From Agrobacterium leguminum (GTDB taxonomy: Bacteria; Pseudomonadota; Alphaproteobacteria; Rhizobiales; Rhizobiaceae): a stretch of 64,000 bases of DNA. The position numbers and the translations under genes are program-made. Numbering within the stretch: position 1 is the first letter of the stretch; each line of letters begins with the position of its first letter. The notes under the pieces are model-generated. The model was given only the letters and a program-made list of their open reading frames with translations. It was not told the DNA's origin and made no database searches. This document shows, in pieces, positions 52,326 to 60,702 of this stretch. The stretch lies in assembly GCF_015704895.1 (NCBI RefSeq), contig NZ_JADQWB010000002.1, positions 1-64,000 of the forward strand, in the 5' to 3' direction.

Positions 52326-53306
52326 ATGAAAAACGCAATTCTCGCCGGGCTGGCTTTGACGATTGCCGGCTTTGCAACCTCCGCGACCGCCGAAACGGCC
52401 TGGGACATGTCGGTCGTGTGGCCGGAAGGTAATTTTCACACCAAGAACGCGGTAAAATTCGCTGAAACCGTAAAGACCGTCACGAATGGCGAGGTCGCCA
52501 TCACCGTGCATTCCGGCGGGTCACTTGGCATCAAGGGCCCGGAAGGCATGACCGCCGTGCGCGACGGCATCGTTCCCATCGCCGATATTCTGATGAGCCA
52601 GCAGGTGGGTGAAGCACCGGTACTGGGTGTCGAGACGCTGCCATATCTGGCCCCGACGATGCCTGACCTTGCGCTGCTGCACAAATTCTTCCGCCCCAAG
52701 ATCGAGGAAGTCGCAACCTCGATGAACCAGAAGCTGCTTTACATGGTGCCGTGGCCGGGACAGGCCGTCTATGCGCCGAAACCGATCGAAAAAATTGAAG
52801 ACGTCAACGGCCTCAAGATCCGCGTCGTCGATGCGAACGGTCATAATTTCTTCCACGCCCTTGGCGCTCTTCCCGTTCAGATGCCATGGGGCGAAGTCGT
52901 GCCGTCGCTGGCCGCCGGCACCATCAACGGTGTCACGACCTCCTCTTCGTCCGGTGTCGACGGCGCTTTCTGGGAGTTCATGAAAAACATGAGCACCTTC
53001 AACTGGCAGGCATCTTCCAACATCGTCACCGTCAATCTCGATGCCTGGAATGCCCTGTCGCCAGAAAATCAGGCGGCGATCGAACAGGCATCGAAGAAAC
53101 TCGAAGGCGAATTCTGGCTGGTCAGCCGGGCCGAGGACGAAACCAAACTCGCCACCCTGAAGGAAAAGGGCATTAACGTCACGTCGCCTTCTCCCGAACT
53201 CAAGGCCGCCCTCATCGAGCGTGCCAAGCCGTTGTGGGACGATTTTCTCAAGCGCGTGCCCGATGCCGCGCCCTATGTCGAAGCCTATCTGAAGGCGCGC
53301 AACTGA
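52326..53306 (+). CDS. TRAP transporter substrate-binding protein (DctP family)
   Basis: A 326-residue periplasmic binding protein with a signal peptide (ILAGLALTIAGFATSATA, cleavage before ETAWD). Family motifs are NGEVAITVHSGGSLG, GEAPVLGVETLPYLAP and GLKIRVVDANGHN, where the Arg is expected to bind the carboxylate of the ligand. TRAP binding proteins deliver organic acids or ectoine-like zwitterions. The ligand is unknown; the neighbouring PxpA, transaminase and DapA-like genes suggest a lactam or amino-acid derivative. Confidence 0.92.
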   Translation: MKNAILAGLALTIAGFATSATAETAWDMSVVWPEGNFHTKNAVKFAETVKTVTNGEVAITVHSGGSLGIKGPEGMTAVRDGIVPIADILMSQQVGEAPVLGVETLPYLAPTMPDLALLHKFFRPKIEEVATSMNQKLLYMVPWPGQAVYAPKPIEKIEDVNGLKIRVVDANGHNFFHALGALPVQMPWGEVVPSLAAGTINGVTTSSSSGVDGAFWEFMKNMSTFNWQASSNIVTVNLDAWNALSPENQAAIEQASKKLEGEFWLVSRAEDETKLATLKEKGINVTSPSPELKAALIERAKPLWDDFLKRVPDAAPYVEAYLKARN

Positions 53307-53331
53307 CTTTCTCCCGTCGGAAATGAAAGGG

Positions 53332-53354
53332 CAGCCGGCGATCCCGGCCGGCTG
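53332..53354 (+). other. Hairpin between TRAP binding-protein and permease genes
   Basis: CAGCCGGC/GCCGGCTG, 8-bp stem with 7-base loop, 25 bases after the binding-protein stop. No U-tract. It probably stabilises the upstream message so that the binding protein is made in excess over the membrane subunits. Confidence 0.45.
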
Positions 53355-53387
53355 TCCGCCTCCTTCTGCGCACTCCGGAGAAACATC

Positions 53388-53921
53388 ATGAGAAATCCAG
53401 CCAGTCCCGCATTCGCTGCCATCATAACGCCGATCGACCGGTTGACGGAGGCTGCAAACGTGCTTGCAGCCCTGTCTCTCCTCGGCATTTTCATTCTCAT
53501 CGCCTGCGAAATCCTTCTCAGAAACCTTGCCGGCTACTCGCTGCCATTCGCCTGGGATGTCGCCGCTTACCTGATGGCCACGAGCTTCATGCTCGCTGGC
53601 GCCAGCGCGCTGAAATCCGGTTCGCATGTCCGCGTCACCGCAATAGGCGAGACGCTTTCTTCAACCGGCGCAAGGCGGCTGGATATGGTGGCATGCCTTG
53701 TCGGCCTTGTTATCTGCATTGCCCTTTCGGTCGCATTGACGGACATGGCCGTCCTGTCCGCGCTGCGCGGTTCAACCTCCTCGTCGGTCATCCGCATTCC
53801 GCTCGTCTATCCGCAGAGCGCGCTCGCAATCGGCGCGATCATCCTGAATTTGCAGATGCTGGCGCAGTTTCTGCGGCTTCTTCGCGGCGAAACACTTTCA
53901 ACCGGCCCGGGACTGGAATAA
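53388..53921 (+). CDS. TRAP transporter small permease (DctQ family)
   Basis: A 177-residue protein with four transmembrane helices (about 26-46, 58-76, 95-118 and 140-163), the standard layout of the small TRAP subunit. PFAWDVAAYLMATSFMLAGASAL matches the family. Its stop is three bases before the ATG of the large subunit gene, so the two are translated together. Confidence 0.9.
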   Translation: MRNPASPAFAAIITPIDRLTEAANVLAALSLLGIFILIACEILLRNLAGYSLPFAWDVAAYLMATSFMLAGASALKSGSHVRVTAIGETLSSTGARRLDMVACLVGLVICIALSVALTDMAVLSALRGSTSSSVIRIPLVYPQSALAIGAIILNLQMLAQFLRLLRGETLSTGPGLE

Positions 53922-53924
53922 ATC

Positions 53925-55226
53925 ATGGGAAAGATCACCTTCAGCCTGCTCGGCCTGATGACGCTCATTCTGGGTACGGGGGTCTGGATCGGCCTTGGCC
54001 TCGTCGGCACCGGGGCAGCGCTTGCAGCACTCTATCGCCCCGCTTTGCCGCTTTTCAAGCTGCTGGCCCAGCAAACCTGGAACACGCTGGTTTCGCCGGA
54101 AATGCTGGCCCTGCCGCTCTTCATCTTCATGGCGGAAATCCTGTTCCGAACGAAGATTTCAGAGGCGCTGTTCTCCGGCCTCGCCCCGTGGCTTCGGCAT
54201 GTGCCCGGCCGGCTTGCCCATATCACCGTTCTCGGCTGCACGCTCTTTGCCTCCGTCTGCGGCTCATCCGCGGCCACCACGGCAACGGTCGGGCGCATCA
54301 CCGCAAAGGAGCTTATTTCGCGCGGTTATAACCGCGACCTCATCACCGGCAGCCTTGCGGGGGCGGGAACGCTGGGCTTTCTCATCCCGCCATCGACGAT
54401 CATGATCATCTATGGGGTCATGGCGGAGGAATCGATCCTGAAGCTGTTCATGGCGGGCATCCTGCCGGGCCTGCTGATGGCCGCATCCTATATGGGCTAT
54501 ATCGGCATTCGGGCGCTGATGAACCCGGCCCTTGTCGGTGAGGCCCTTGCGCCCACCACCTTCATCGAAAAGCTGGTGGCGTTGAAGGATCTGGGACCGC
54601 TGCTGCTGCTCATCATCGGCGTGGTGGGCTCGATGTATGGCGGGATCGCCTCGCCGACGGAAGCAGCCGCGGTCGGCGTCGGCGGCGCAATCCTTATCGG
54701 CGCGTTTCAGAAGACGCTGAACCTTTCGAACCTCATGCAGGCGGCGAAACAGGCGGCCGATTCCTGCGCCATGATCGGCCTCATCATGGTCGGCGCGATG
54801 TTCCTGTCGACCGTCATCGGTTATCTCGGCATGCCGCGCTATATCGCCGGCATCATCGAGGGCTGGGGCCTTTCGCCATTCATGCTCATCATCGTGCTCC
54901 TGATCTTCTACATCATCCTCGGCACGGTGATGGAAGGGCTGGGCTGCATCGTCATGACGCTGCCGATCACCCTGCCGCTGGTCATGGCGGCCGGTTACAG
55001 CAAGGTCTGGTTCGGCATATTCATCGTCATCGTGGTCGAGATGGCGCAGGTCTCGCCGCCCGTCGGTTTCAATCTCACCGTCATCCAGCGCCTGACCGGC
55101 GACAGCATGGCCCGCATTACCCGGGCGACCATGCCGTTCTTCTTCATCATGTGCGCCTTTGTCCTGCTCATCGCCGTCTTCCCGGAAATCGTTTCGATCG
55201 TTCCGGATATGCTGGCCAATAACTGA
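53925..55226 (+). CDS. TRAP transporter large permease (DctM family)
   Basis: The 433-residue subunit has about 12 hydrophobic segments and the DctM hallmarks ALPLFIFMAEILFRT, SVCGSSAATTATVGRI, LAGAGTLGFLIPPSTIMIIYGV and GIASPTEAAAVGVGGAI. It forms the sodium-driven import pathway together with DctQ and DctP. Family length is 425-450. Confidence 0.93.
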   Translation: MGKITFSLLGLMTLILGTGVWIGLGLVGTGAALAALYRPALPLFKLLAQQTWNTLVSPEMLALPLFIFMAEILFRTKISEALFSGLAPWLRHVPGRLAHITVLGCTLFASVCGSSAATTATVGRITAKELISRGYNRDLITGSLAGAGTLGFLIPPSTIMIIYGVMAEESILKLFMAGILPGLLMAASYMGYIGIRALMNPALVGEALAPTTFIEKLVALKDLGPLLLLIIGVVGSMYGGIASPTEAAAVGVGGAILIGAFQKTLNLSNLMQAAKQAADSCAMIGLIMVGAMFLSTVIGYLGMPRYIAGIIEGWGLSPFMLIIVLLIFYIILGTVMEGLGCIVMTLPITLPLVMAAGYSKVWFGIFIVIVVEMAQVSPPVGFNLTVIQRLTGDSMARITRATMPFFFIMCAFVLLIAVFPEIVSIVPDMLANN

Positions 55227-55357
55227 CGCAAACGGTTTGCCGGCTAAAGCGCTCCCATGCGCAGGGCCGGCATCCCCCAGACCCGGCTCCGCTGCGGTCA
55301 ATTCCACGGGTTGGAACAGAACCCTTGCAACACAGGCGGCTCAAATAGGAACATGTC

Positions 55358-56284
55358 ATGTCGCTCATAAATTCCAGTACCAAGGGTGTGTTCGTCATTG
55401 CCTGCACACCGTTTGCCGAAGACGGTTCGCTCGATGGCGAAAGCATCGGCCGCATGGTCGACTTCTATTATGAAAAAGGCGCGGACGGGCTGACGATCCT
55501 CGGCATGATGGGGGAAGCACCCAAGCTCACCCAGGCGGAATCGATCGAAGTCACGAAGCTGACGCTGAAGCGTTCCGAAGGAAAACCCGTGGTGGTTGGC
55601 GTCTCCGCACCCGGCCTTGCCGCCATCGGCGAACTGACCAAGGCAGCCATGGATCTGGGTGCCGCCGGCGTCATGGTCGCTCCGCCAGCCGCGCTGCGTA
55701 CCGATGAGCAGATCGTCGCCTATTACCGCAACGTCGTCGAGACTGTCGGCGCCGACGTGCCTGTGGTGCTGCAGGACTTCCCGCTCTCAACCAGCGTTCA
55801 GATAAGCGCAAAAACGCTGGGCGTCATCTTCGAGGCCCATCCGAGTATCGTCATGCTTAAGCATGAGGATTGGCCGGGTCTGCAAAAGATCACCGACCTG
55901 CGCGAAGCGGAGGCCAAAGGCCGTCGCCGCACCTCCATTCTGTGCGGCAATGCCGGTGTTTTCCTGACCGAGGAAATGCAGCGCGGCGCCGATGGCGCCA
56001 TGACCGGTTTCGCCTATCCGGAAATGATGGTGGATGTCGTCCGTCTCAGCAATGAAGGAAGATACGAAGCCGCGCAGGACTTGTTCGATACCTATCTGCC
56101 GCTGATGCGCTATGAACAGCAGCCCGGTCTCGGCCTTGCCGTGCGAAAACATGTTCTGGCAAAACGCGGCGCCATCGCCAGCGCGACCCAGCGCCGCCCA
56201 GGCGCACCGCTGAGCGCGCTCGCCGTGAAAGAAGTCGAGACGCTGATCGAACGGCAGATGCGTCGATTGGACTTTTTGCGTTGA
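55358..56284 (+). CDS. DapA family Schiff-base lyase/synthase
   Basis: A 308-residue TIM-barrel enzyme of the dihydrodipicolinate synthase/N-acetylneuraminate lyase family. The Schiff-base lysine is K168 (IVMLKHEDWPG). Two usual features differ: the G-T-T-G-E pyruvate-carboxylate loop reads GMMGE (49-53), and the catalytic Tyr of LYNxP is replaced by Gln (VLQDFP, Q139). It is therefore unlikely to be the lysine-pathway DapA and more likely an aldolase, dehydratase or decarboxylase of this catabolic cluster. It is 131 bases after dctM on the same strand; no further operator was seen in the gap. Confidence 0.85.
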   Translation: MSLINSSTKGVFVIACTPFAEDGSLDGESIGRMVDFYYEKGADGLTILGMMGEAPKLTQAESIEVTKLTLKRSEGKPVVVGVSAPGLAAIGELTKAAMDLGAAGVMVAPPAALRTDEQIVAYYRNVVETVGADVPVVLQDFPLSTSVQISAKTLGVIFEAHPSIVMLKHEDWPGLQKITDLREAEAKGRRRTSILCGNAGVFLTEEMQRGADGAMTGFAYPEMMVDVVRLSNEGRYEAAQDLFDTYLPLMRYEQQPGLGLAVRKHVLAKRGAIASATQRRPGAPLSALAVKEVETLIERQMRRLDFLR

Positions 56285-56406
56285 CGGAGATGAATTCACT
56301 GCCGTTATGACGGACCCGATCAGCGAGGCAATGCGGAAACGGCATCTCTGCTCGCTTCGCGACGAGCCCAACGAAGCTCATGGACAACAGATCTATAGGG
56401 GAAACT

Positions 56407-56455
56407 CCCCTCTCCCGGTAAGTCACTGTGACAAATAGACTTATCGGGAGAGGGG
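56407..56455 (-). terminator. Long hairpin downstream of tRNA-His
   Basis: Arms CCCCTCTCCCGGTAAG (56407-56422) and CTTATCGGGAGAGGGG (56440-56455) pair over 16 positions with one G-U. It begins right after the CCA end of the tRNA on the minus strand. The following bases (AGTTTCCCC) are only weakly U-rich. It also lies at the end of the plus-strand DapA-family gene and may serve both sides. Confidence 0.6.
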
Positions 56456-56457
56456 AA

Positions 56458-56534
56458 TGGTACGGTTGAGTGGGGTCGAACCACCGACCTCAGGTGCCAC
56501 AAACCTGCGCTCTAACCAACTGAGCTACAACCGC
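56458..56534 (-). tRNA. tRNA-His (GTG anticodon)
   Basis: A full cloverleaf can be drawn on the minus strand: acceptor GCGGTTG with CAACCGT (the first pair G1-U72), D-arm GCTC...GAGC, anticodon stem CAGGT/ACCTG with loop TTGTGGC (anticodon GTG), and T-arm GGTGG-TTCGACC-CCACT. The 3' CCA is encoded. There is no encoded G-1 (the preceding base is T) and the discriminator is A73, the unusual form described for a group of alphaproteobacteria. Confidence 0.95.
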
Positions 56535-56850
56535 ACATGAAACGCCGAAGCGGCGTCACGGGGGGTGACATAAAAGGTGTTTTCCCCATTTGCAAGTGCC
56601 TCTTCGAATTTTGCGAAAAAAGGCTGAGAAAGGCAAGTGCTTTTCAATGGGCCGGGCTGACATAAAGAGGCCGCAGCGGCCTGTTGATGTTAACTCTATT
56701 TGGCGATTCATCCGGCGGATGGTGGACCGGACCGCGCTGTGAAGTTATTTAAAATTCTGTTAACGTGATGCCTCGGCGGGTTTACGTTTAGAGCTTCATG
56801 AGGAAGCCGAAAAGCCCGCAAGGTCCGGTAGTGCCAGAATAGGTTTCGAC
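56535..56850. other. Divergent region between tRNA-His and the sensor kinase
   Basis: A 316-base gap without a supported gene. On the minus strand TTGCAA (complement of 56590-56595) and TATGTC (complement of 56567-56572), 17 bases apart, form a possible tRNA promoter. Toward the kinase gene AT-rich sequence at 56695-56770 could contain its promoter; AATAGG precedes the kinase ATG. Confidence 0.4.
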
Positions 56851-59800
56851 ATGCCCGCCGTCCAGTATCCCTTTATCGATATCGCAGTGCATGAACGGGT
56901 GCGTGAAGGTTTCGGGCGCGGCGCGGCCATGGCGTTGTTCTCGCTCGACCTTAAAAACGCCCTTTGGGCCAATGGCCGGGGCGCGGCGCTGTTCGGCACG
57001 CCGATGGTCTATGATTTTCTGGAACAGGGCCCGAAACCGCAGGACGTGACCTTCCGGCAACTGGCGGCCACGGCGGCGCGGCTTTCCAAAGCGGGCGACA
57101 GCCTGTCGTTTACCATTCGCATCACGTCGGGTTTCCGCAGCCTTGCCGTTACGGCGCGCGCGGAAATCATCGAGGCCGAACCCGGCCAGCCCGCCATCCT
57201 GTTTTCCGCCCTCACCGACCAAGCCGCACCCGACACGGCGGAATGCGCCCGGCGCATGATCGAAGGTTTCGACGACCCCGATATCCATATGGCGGTTCTG
57301 AACGGCGAGAACGAGATCGTCGCCGCCTCGCCCGGCTTTTCGTCGCTCGGCATCACGCCGCATACCGCACGGACACTGGTGAAAATGGCAGCCGGACAGT
57401 CCGGCCATCTCGTCAAGCGGCCGGTGCCGACCGGCAAGGGTTATCTGCCCGCCGCCACCGGCCAGATCGCGGCATCGCCCGAACTGAACCTGATGTTCGT
57501 GGTCGAAACCGCGCTGGGCACACTCGATCCCGTCAACGGTTTCGCAGAAGACAGGCCGCAGGAAACGCCAGCCGTCGCCGAGCCCGCCCTGCCGGTTGCG
57601 GAGGTCGCGCCTGTTGCCGCTGCAACCTCCTTCGATTCCGTGCTCGATGCCGTCGCTGGCATCGAGGATGTGGAAGAGGTGCAGGAACTGCCGGCCGATC
57701 CCGAAGAGGAAGTGGCCGCGCAGCAGGATGAGAACAGCCTTCTGTCATTGCCGGAAAACGGAGCGGAGACCCCGGCGGCGCTTTCCGCCCAGGACGCCGA
57801 CGCGGCTGCGCATGTGGCGATGACCGACGACATCGCCGATCTTTTCGAACTCGATGAGGATGAAGCAGAAGCTCCCTTAACCGAGCGGGCAATCGCCGAT
57901 GCCCATGCCGAAGAGACCCGGGCCGAAGAAAACGCAGTCGCGGACGATGAAATCGTCGAAACCGCGCCGTCAGACGCTGCTCCTGCGGCGGATGAGGAGA
58001 TAACGGCGGAGGCGGAGACCGAAGAGACGGACATCGGCGCTGGCGCAGAAGCGCAGCCTTTTGTTTTCAATGCCGGTGCGCGCGCTTCCCGTTTCGTCTG
58101 GAAAATCGATGCGGAAGGGCGCTTCAGTTCGATCTCGCATGAATTTGCAGAGGCTGTGGGCGCCAAGGCGGCTGCCGTGGAAGGCATGGGCTTTGCCGAT
58201 GTCGCGGCCCTGTTCAATCTCGATCCCGACGGCAAGATCCGCGAGCTGCTCGGCCGTCGCGACACATGGTCGGGCAAGACGATCTATTGGCCGGTGGAAG
58301 GCACATCGCTGATGGTGCCGATCGATCTTGCCGCCCTGCCCACCTATACGCGCTCACGCGAATTCGACGGCTTCCGCGGTTTCGGCATCGTGCGGCTTGC
58401 CGATGCCGCCGAAGACCCATATGCCACGGGCCTGACCTTCCTCAACGGCGAAGAGGCCGATCCGGCGGAAGCCCTGCCGCAGCCCACCATCGAGGATGAA
58501 AGCCACGAATTGCTGGCCTTTATCGATGAAGATGGCGAGGCAGGTGAAGATTCCGGCTCAATCGGTGAAGATGAGGTCCCGGTAGCGGAGGCCGATGCGG
58601 CAGATGATGCATCGGACCTGGTTTCGGCAGAAGAACAGCACCATGATTATACCCCGCCGGAATTCGAAGCCCCGGTTGCGACGCCCGCGCTGGAGCCGGC
58701 CTATTCCGACAAGGTCGTCCATCTGGAGGAGCGCCGCTCGCGCTCCCGCGAGGGGCTGACCGCAGGCGAGCAGGCCGCCTTCCGCGAAATCGGCCGGGCC
58801 CTGGCGCCGGCGGATGCTGCTTCCGAAGAAGACCGGGAAACGGATGCGGAAGCCATTTCCGCTGAGCCGACCATGCAGGATATTCAGCAGGATATCGATG
58901 CGGATGCTTCGGAAAGTGCGCCCTCCGATACGGAAAATGACGACAAGAAAACCGAACCGGCGGAGGAAGACGATCTTTTCGCCGATTATGTTCGTGGTGA
59001 GCAGCCTGCGGCCATTCGCGCAGCGGCGGATGAAAGCGGTTCCGACGAAAAGCATGAGCCTGCGGCTGCCGATATTGCCGCCGCCATGGTCAGCCCGTAC
59101 GTTCGCCCCGCGAATGCCTTGACGGCCGAGACGCTGGACCAGATGCCCGTGGCGCTTCTGGTGCATGCCGGCGACAGGCTGATCCACGCCAACCCGGATT
59201 TCCTGCGATTGACGGGCTATGGCTCTCTCGCCGAACTCGAAGAGGTGGGCGGCCTGGAAGCGCTGCTGCAGCGGCAGGAGCTGGAGGACATGCCGGACAA
59301 CGAAGGCGGCATGGTGGTCGTCAGCTCTGACAACGACATCATTCCCGTCAAGGCGCGGCTGCAATCCATCCGCTGGGAAGAAACCAAGGCGCTGATGCTG
59401 TCCTTGGTGCCGCTTGAGGAAAAGCAGACGCCGGTTGCGGCCGCCAACGAAAATAGTGCTGCCGGCGATGCCGAAAATGCGGAAGCAGGCAGCCTCTCCC
59501 TGTTGCAGGGCGAGGTGGAGGAGCTGCATTCCATTCTGGAAACGGCCACCGACGGCGTGGTGCTTCTGGGAGACGACGGCGAAATCCGCTCGCTCAACCG
59601 TTCCGCCAGCGCGCTGTTCAACTATGACAATGGTGAAATCGCCGGCAAGCCTTTCGTCACCCTCTTTGCCCATGAGAGCCAGCGCGCCGTGCTGGACTAT
59701 CTCTCCGGCCTTGCCAATAACGGTGTCGCCAGCGTGCTGAACGACGGCCGCGAAGTGATCGGCCGCGAAGCATCCGGCGGCTTCCTGCCGCTGTTCATGA

Positions 59801-60624
59801 CCATCGGCCGGCTAAAATCCTCGCATGGCTATTGCGCCGTGATCCGCGACATTACCCAGTGGAAGCGCACCGAAGAAGAACTGCGCAACGCCAAGCGGGC
59901 AGCGGAAACCGCCAATGCCCACAAGACCGATTTCCTGGCGCGCGTCAGCCATGAAATCCGCACGCCGCTCAATGCCATCATCGGCTTTGCCGACATGATG
60001 GCGACCGAACGTTTCGGACCGATCGGCCATCCGCGTTATGTGGAATATGCCAATGATATCGGCCGTTCCGGCCGGCATGTGCTCGACATCGTCAACGATC
60101 TGCTCGATATTTCCAAGATCGAGGCCGGGCAGATGGATGTGGATTTCGTCGCCGTGCCGCTCAACGAAACGGTGGCTGAGGCGGTCTCGCTGGTGCAGCC
60201 GCAGGCCAACAACCAGCGCGTCATCATCCGCACCGCACTTGCGCAATCCGTGCCGCAGATCGTCGCCGACCTGCGCTCGATCAAGCAGATCGTGCTGAAC
60301 ATCCTGTCGAACGCCATCCGTTTCACGCCCTCCGGCGGCCAGATCGTGGTGTCCACCGCCTATGAGGCCAATGGCAGCGTGTCGCTGCGCATTCGCGACA
60401 CCGGCATCGGCATGACACGGGCGGAACTGGAACAGGCCATGAAGCCGTTCCGGCAGGTGGCCTCCTCCGGCAAGCGCGTGCGCGGCGACGGCACCGGGCT
60501 CGGCCTGCCGCTGACCAAGGCCATGGTGGACGCCAACCGGGCGAATTTCTCCATCACCTCCACGCCGAATGAAGGCACGTTGGTGGAAATCACCTTTCCG
60601 TCGCAGCGGGTTCTTGCCAACTGA
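56851..60624 (+). CDS. Large PAS-domain sensor histidine kinase (PleC/DivJ/PdhS-like)
   Basis: A 1257-residue soluble kinase. The N-terminal region (1-about 240) looks like an atypical sensory domain. Residues about 245-400 and 555-760 are long acidic, Ala/Glu/Asp-rich linkers, and PAS-like segments occur at about 410-520, 760-860 and 890-1010. The kinase core has phospho-acceptor H1034 (SHEIRTPLNAIIGFADMM), followed by ERFGPIGHPRYVEYANDI, the N-box LNILSNAIRFT, DTGIGM and GDGTGLGLPLTKAMV. The ERFGP and HVLDIVNDLLDISKIEAG motifs are those of PleC/DivJ/PdhS kinases that act on DivK-type cell-cycle regulators. No transmembrane helix or receiver domain is visible. Confidence 0.88.
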   Translation: MPAVQYPFIDIAVHERVREGFGRGAAMALFSLDLKNALWANGRGAALFGTPMVYDFLEQGPKPQDVTFRQLAATAARLSKAGDSLSFTIRITSGFRSLAVTARAEIIEAEPGQPAILFSALTDQAAPDTAECARRMIEGFDDPDIHMAVLNGENEIVAASPGFSSLGITPHTARTLVKMAAGQSGHLVKRPVPTGKGYLPAATGQIAASPELNLMFVVETALGTLDPVNGFAEDRPQETPAVAEPALPVAEVAPVAAATSFDSVLDAVAGIEDVEEVQELPADPEEEVAAQQDENSLLSLPENGAETPAALSAQDADAAAHVAMTDDIADLFELDEDEAEAPLTERAIADAHAEETRAEENAVADDEIVETAPSDAAPAADEEITAEAETEETDIGAGAEAQPFVFNAGARASRFVWKIDAEGRFSSISHEFAEAVGAKAAAVEGMGFADVAALFNLDPDGKIRELLGRRDTWSGKTIYWPVEGTSLMVPIDLAALPTYTRSREFDGFRGFGIVRLADAAEDPYATGLTFLNGEEADPAEALPQPTIEDESHELLAFIDEDGEAGEDSGSIGEDEVPVAEADAADDASDLVSAEEQHHDYTPPEFEAPVATPALEPAYSDKVVHLEERRSRSREGLTAGEQAAFREIGRALAPADAASEEDRETDAEAISAEPTMQDIQQDIDADASESAPSDTENDDKKTEPAEEDDLFADYVRGEQPAAIRAAADESGSDEKHEPAAADIAAAMVSPYVRPANALTAETLDQMPVALLVHAGDRLIHANPDFLRLTGYGSLAELEEVGGLEALLQRQELEDMPDNEGGMVVVSSDNDIIPVKARLQSIRWEETKALMLSLVPLEEKQTPVAAANENSAAGDAENAEAGSLSLLQGEVEELHSILETATDGVVLLGDDGEIRSLNRSASALFNYDNGEIAGKPFVTLFAHESQRAVLDYLSGLANNGVASVLNDGREVIGREASGGFLPLFMTIGRLKSSHGYCAVIRDITQWKRTEEELRNAKRAAETANAHKTDFLARVSHEIRTPLNAIIGFADMMATERFGPIGHPRYVEYANDIGRSGRHVLDIVNDLLDISKIEAGQMDVDFVAVPLNETVAEAVSLVQPQANNQRVIIRTALAQSVPQIVADLRSIKQIVLNILSNAIRFTPSGGQIVVSTAYEANGSVSLRIRDTGIGMTRAELEQAMKPFRQVASSGKRVRGDGTGLGLPLTKAMVDANRANFSITSTPNEGTLVEITFPSQRVLAN

Positions 60625-60702
60625 GGCCATGCGGGCGTAGCAATGCGGAAGCCGCCGGCACAATGGTCGCCGGTTGAGGCCTTTGCACGACAGTAGACTG
60701 GC

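Noticed and set aside
56458..56534. tRNA-His as integration site for the 25-56 kb accessory block
   Set aside because: The block does abut the tRNA 3' end, but no integrase and no second copy of the tRNA 3' sequence was found near 25.1-25.3 kb.
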